From NCBI GenBank assembly GCA_947380655.1, contig CANCRX010000034.1:1-32482 (forward strand): a DNA stretch of 32,482 bases, written 5' to 3'. The DNA is from Alcaligenaceae bacterium (GTDB taxonomy: Bacteria; Pseudomonadota; Gammaproteobacteria; Burkholderiales; Burkholderiaceae_B). Both the position numbers and the translations under genes were made by a program. The first letter of the stretch is position 1. The number at the start of each line of letters is the position of its first letter. Below the pieces are notes generated by a model that was given only the letters and a program-made list of their open reading frames with translations, did no database searches and was not told the DNA's origin. This document shows, piece by piece, positions 30,959-32,482 of the stretch.

Positions 30959-31522
30959 ATGACTGAAGCAGCAGCAGATGCATCCGTGCGTCTGATTAAA
31001 AAATATCCTAACCGCCGTTTGTATGACACGCAGACCAGCACCTACATTACGCTGGCTGATGTCAAACAGCTGGTGCTCGACCACGAGGCTTTCAAAGTGG
31101 TCGACGCGAAATCCTCTGAAGATTTGACGCGCAGCATCATGCTGCAAATCATTCTGGAGGAAGAAAGCGGCGGTGTGCCTATGTTTTCCTCCACCATGCT
31201 TGGGCATGTGATCCGTTTTTACGGTCATGCCATGCAAGGTGTCATGGGCTCGTATCTTGAAAAAAATATCCAGGCTTTTATGGAAATTCAGGATCGTATG
31301 GCGGATCAGTCAAAGGGTGTCTATGGCGTGAATCAACTGAGCCCGGAAAATTGGGCGCAGTTCATGAATGTGCAGACGCCTATGGTGCAGAATATGATGA
31401 ATAGTTATGTTGACCAGAGTAAGACGTTGTTTGCGCAGATGCAGGACAAAATGCAGGAACAAACTCGCTCAATGTTTCCAGGTTTTGGTTTTCCGCCCGG
31501 CACGCCTGCAGATAAAAAGTAA
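30959..31522 (+). CDS. phaR: PHB granule-associated repressor PhaR
   Basis: PhaR represses phasin and PHB genes and is released when it binds nascent polyester granules. From ATG 30959 (MTEAAADAS) it is 187 residues; ATG 30947 adds four residues but has no ribosome site, whereas GGGGAA precedes 30959. The N-terminal DNA-binding domain has the family signature IKKYPNRRLYDTQTSTYITL (about 13-32). A PHB accumulation domain follows (about 80-120, GHVIRFYGHAMQGVMGSYLE), and then a Gln/Met-rich helical tail. It lies 56 nt after phaB and is closed by a strong terminator. Confidence 0.96.
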   Translation: MTEAAADASVRLIKKYPNRRLYDTQTSTYITLADVKQLVLDHEAFKVVDAKSSEDLTRSIMLQIILEEESGGVPMFSSTMLGHVIRFYGHAMQGVMGSYLEKNIQAFMEIQDRMADQSKGVYGVNQLSPENWAQFMNVQTPMVQNMMNSYVDQSKTLFAQMQDKMQEQTRSMFPGFGFPPGTPADKK

Positions 31523-31587
31523 ATAATGTTTATCCCTTGTGTTGGGGTTCGTTGAGACGCAGGATTGAATTAAAAAGTTTGAAATAA

Positions 31588-31622
31588 AAAAATCCACAGA
31601 GTTTTACGCTCTGTGGATTTTT
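31588..31622 (+). terminator. Intrinsic terminator of phaR
   Basis: AAAAATCCACAGAG (31588-31601) and CTCTGTGGATTTTT (31609-31622) form a perfect 14-bp stem with a 7-nt loop. The group II intron begins only three bases later, at 31626. Confidence 0.94.
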
Positions 31623-31625
31623 ATT

Positions 31626-32482
31626 GTGCGCCCAGCATGGGCGCACTCTTGCGGGTGCAAGTCCCGCCGTAAGTTGATCACAGCGAACGAAGCGAAGCGC
31701 AACTGCATGAAGGTGACTGAATGTGGGAAGGAAGCGTGGAGCGAAGCTGCGAGCCGATGAACAAGAACTGGATAGGAGGCACTGCGGTGCAGGGCGAGCG
31801 GGCAATGAACCGCGAAGCCCTTGTGATCAAGGCGAAGCGGTGTAAATCCAGCGGTTGTGCAGTGAAGGAGTGCGTTCTTACCTGGGGAGATCTCGCCTCA
31901 TGCCTGAAAGGGTGACGATGTCGAATCGGAGCGAGAAGTCAGCAGAGGTCGTAGTAGTCAGAGACTGGGGCGGTGAGCCTGAAACCTCTGGCGAAGGGCC
32001 AAACGAGAAGGAGTGTTTAAGGCCATGTCGATGCAAGAGGGAGGGCGTCAGATGCCCGGACAACCGGGGCTGGTGGGGGCTGCGCGCAGTGAAGCTGCGC
32101 AAATACCGATCGGCGACGAACCGGACTGCCCGCGACATATCACCGAGAGCACGGGGTCAGCGCTGCTTCAAGCAGCTCTGACGAGAGAGAACCTGCAGAA
32201 GGCGTTCAAGCGGGTGCGAGCCAATCAAGGTGCAGCAGGCGTGGATGGTCTGGATATTGATCAGACTGCCCGCGCACTGACACACACGTGGCCTGTCATT
32301 CGCCAACAAATTCTACAGGGGACGTACCGGCCCAGTCCGGTGCGACGGGTCGCGATCCCGAAGCCTGATGGTGGCGAGCGTGAGCTCGGCATTCCGACGG
32401 TGACAGATCGTCTGATCCAGCAGGCACTGTTGCAAGTACTGCAACCAATTCTTGATCCCACCTTTAGCGAGCATAGCTACGG
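31626..32482 (+). mobile_element. Group II intron, 5' portion (cut by window end)
   Basis: The element starts with GTGCG, the conserved 5' end of group II introns. It folds at once into hairpins: GTGCGCCC (31626-31633) with GGGCGCAC (31639-31646), and GCGGG (31651-31655) with CCCGC (31663-31667). About 400 nt of structured RNA without a real gene follows (31626-32024); frames open within it have no recognisable product. The intron-encoded protein then begins. Insertion immediately after a terminator hairpin is the habit of bacterial class C introns; subclass cannot be fixed because domains V and VI are beyond the window. Confidence 0.88.
32025..32482 (+). CDS. ltrA: Group II intron reverse transcriptase/maturase, N-terminal part
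   Basis: This is the multifunctional intron protein that aids splicing and copies the intron into new sites. The frame from ATG 32025 is open for 152 codons to the window end. After about 45 leader residues come LTRENLQKAFKRVRANQGAAGVDGL (RT-0 region) and YRPSPVRRVAIPKPDGGERELGIPTV with DRLIQQALLQVLQPILDP (RT-1/RT-2 regions), typical of LtrA relatives. The catalytic YADD box, maturase domain X and any endonuclease domain are out of view, so intactness is unknown. ATG 32031 has the better spacing to AAGG (32019-32022) and is an alternative start; GAAGGAG at 32007-32013 also precedes. Confidence 0.92.
   Translation, partial: MSMQEGGRQMPGQPGLVGAARSEAAQIPIGDEPDCPRHITESTGSALLQAALTRENLQKAFKRVRANQGAAGVDGLDIDQTARALTHTWPVIRQQILQGTYRPSPVRRVAIPKPDGGERELGIPTVTDRLIQQALLQVLQPILDPTFSEHSY

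Noticed and set aside
31721..32181. Short open frames inside the group II intron RNA region
   Set aside because: They lie in the structured ribozyme part; products are low-complexity and unlike known proteins. The only supported gene there is the RT/maturase from 32025.

Overview
This window is a chromosomal segment of a betaproteobacterium, most likely order Burkholderiales and probably near the Alcaligenaceae. That placement is inference from gene content: the order sdhD-sdhA-sdhB-sdhE-gltA followed by sucA-sucB-lpdA-zapE, a structured leader in front of sucA at the place where the Burkholderiales sucA RNA motif occurs, a class I PHA synthase with phaB and phaR, and a BamD/RluD/PgeF block. 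No tRNA, rRNA or CRISPR array was seen.

Layout. (1) 1-4403: end of the succinate dehydrogenase operon (sdhD tail, sdhA, sdhB, an internal terminator-like hairpin, sdhE) and citrate synthase gltA, closed by a strong terminator. (2) 4445-6767, minus strand: NADP malic enzyme maeB. (3) 6768-12744: a 321-bp divergent intergenic region with a structured sucA leader, then the 2-oxoglutarate dehydrogenase operon sucA-sucB-lpdA and its terminator. (4) 12773-15299: zapE and a tryptophanyl-tRNA synthetase with an unusual C-terminal extension. (5) 15324-18021, minus strand: a small exported carboxypeptidase-regulatory-like protein downstream of a large exported PhoA-type alkaline phosphatase. (6) 18125-20501: a likely copper-handling operon on the minus strand (CopZ-like chaperone, Met/His-rich periplasmic protein, membrane-anchored cupredoxin), divergent from a Crp/Fnr-family regulator. 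The gap between them holds an FNR-like palindrome positioned for both promoters. (7) 20498-21017, minus strand: a StbDE/RelBE-type toxin-antitoxin pair. (8) 21165-27564: tex (minus), the XPD-like helicase yoaA (plus), bamD (minus) and rluD (plus). (9) 27555-31622: pgeF and the PHB genes phaC, phaB and phaR, closed by a strong terminator. (10) 31626 to the window end: a group II intron inserted three bases after the phaR terminator hairpin, with the first 152 codons of its reverse transcriptase/maturase.

How the genes work together: regions 1-3 encode much of the TCA cycle (citrate synthase, 2-oxoglutarate dehydrogenase, succinate dehydrogenase) plus the malic enzyme exit to pyruvate. Acetyl-CoA not burned there can be stored as polyhydroxybutyrate by region 9; the beta-ketothiolase phaA is not in the window. 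The least ordinary parts are the copper cluster with its Crp/Fnr regulator, the sucA leader RNA, the extended TrpRS and the terminator-associated group II intron.
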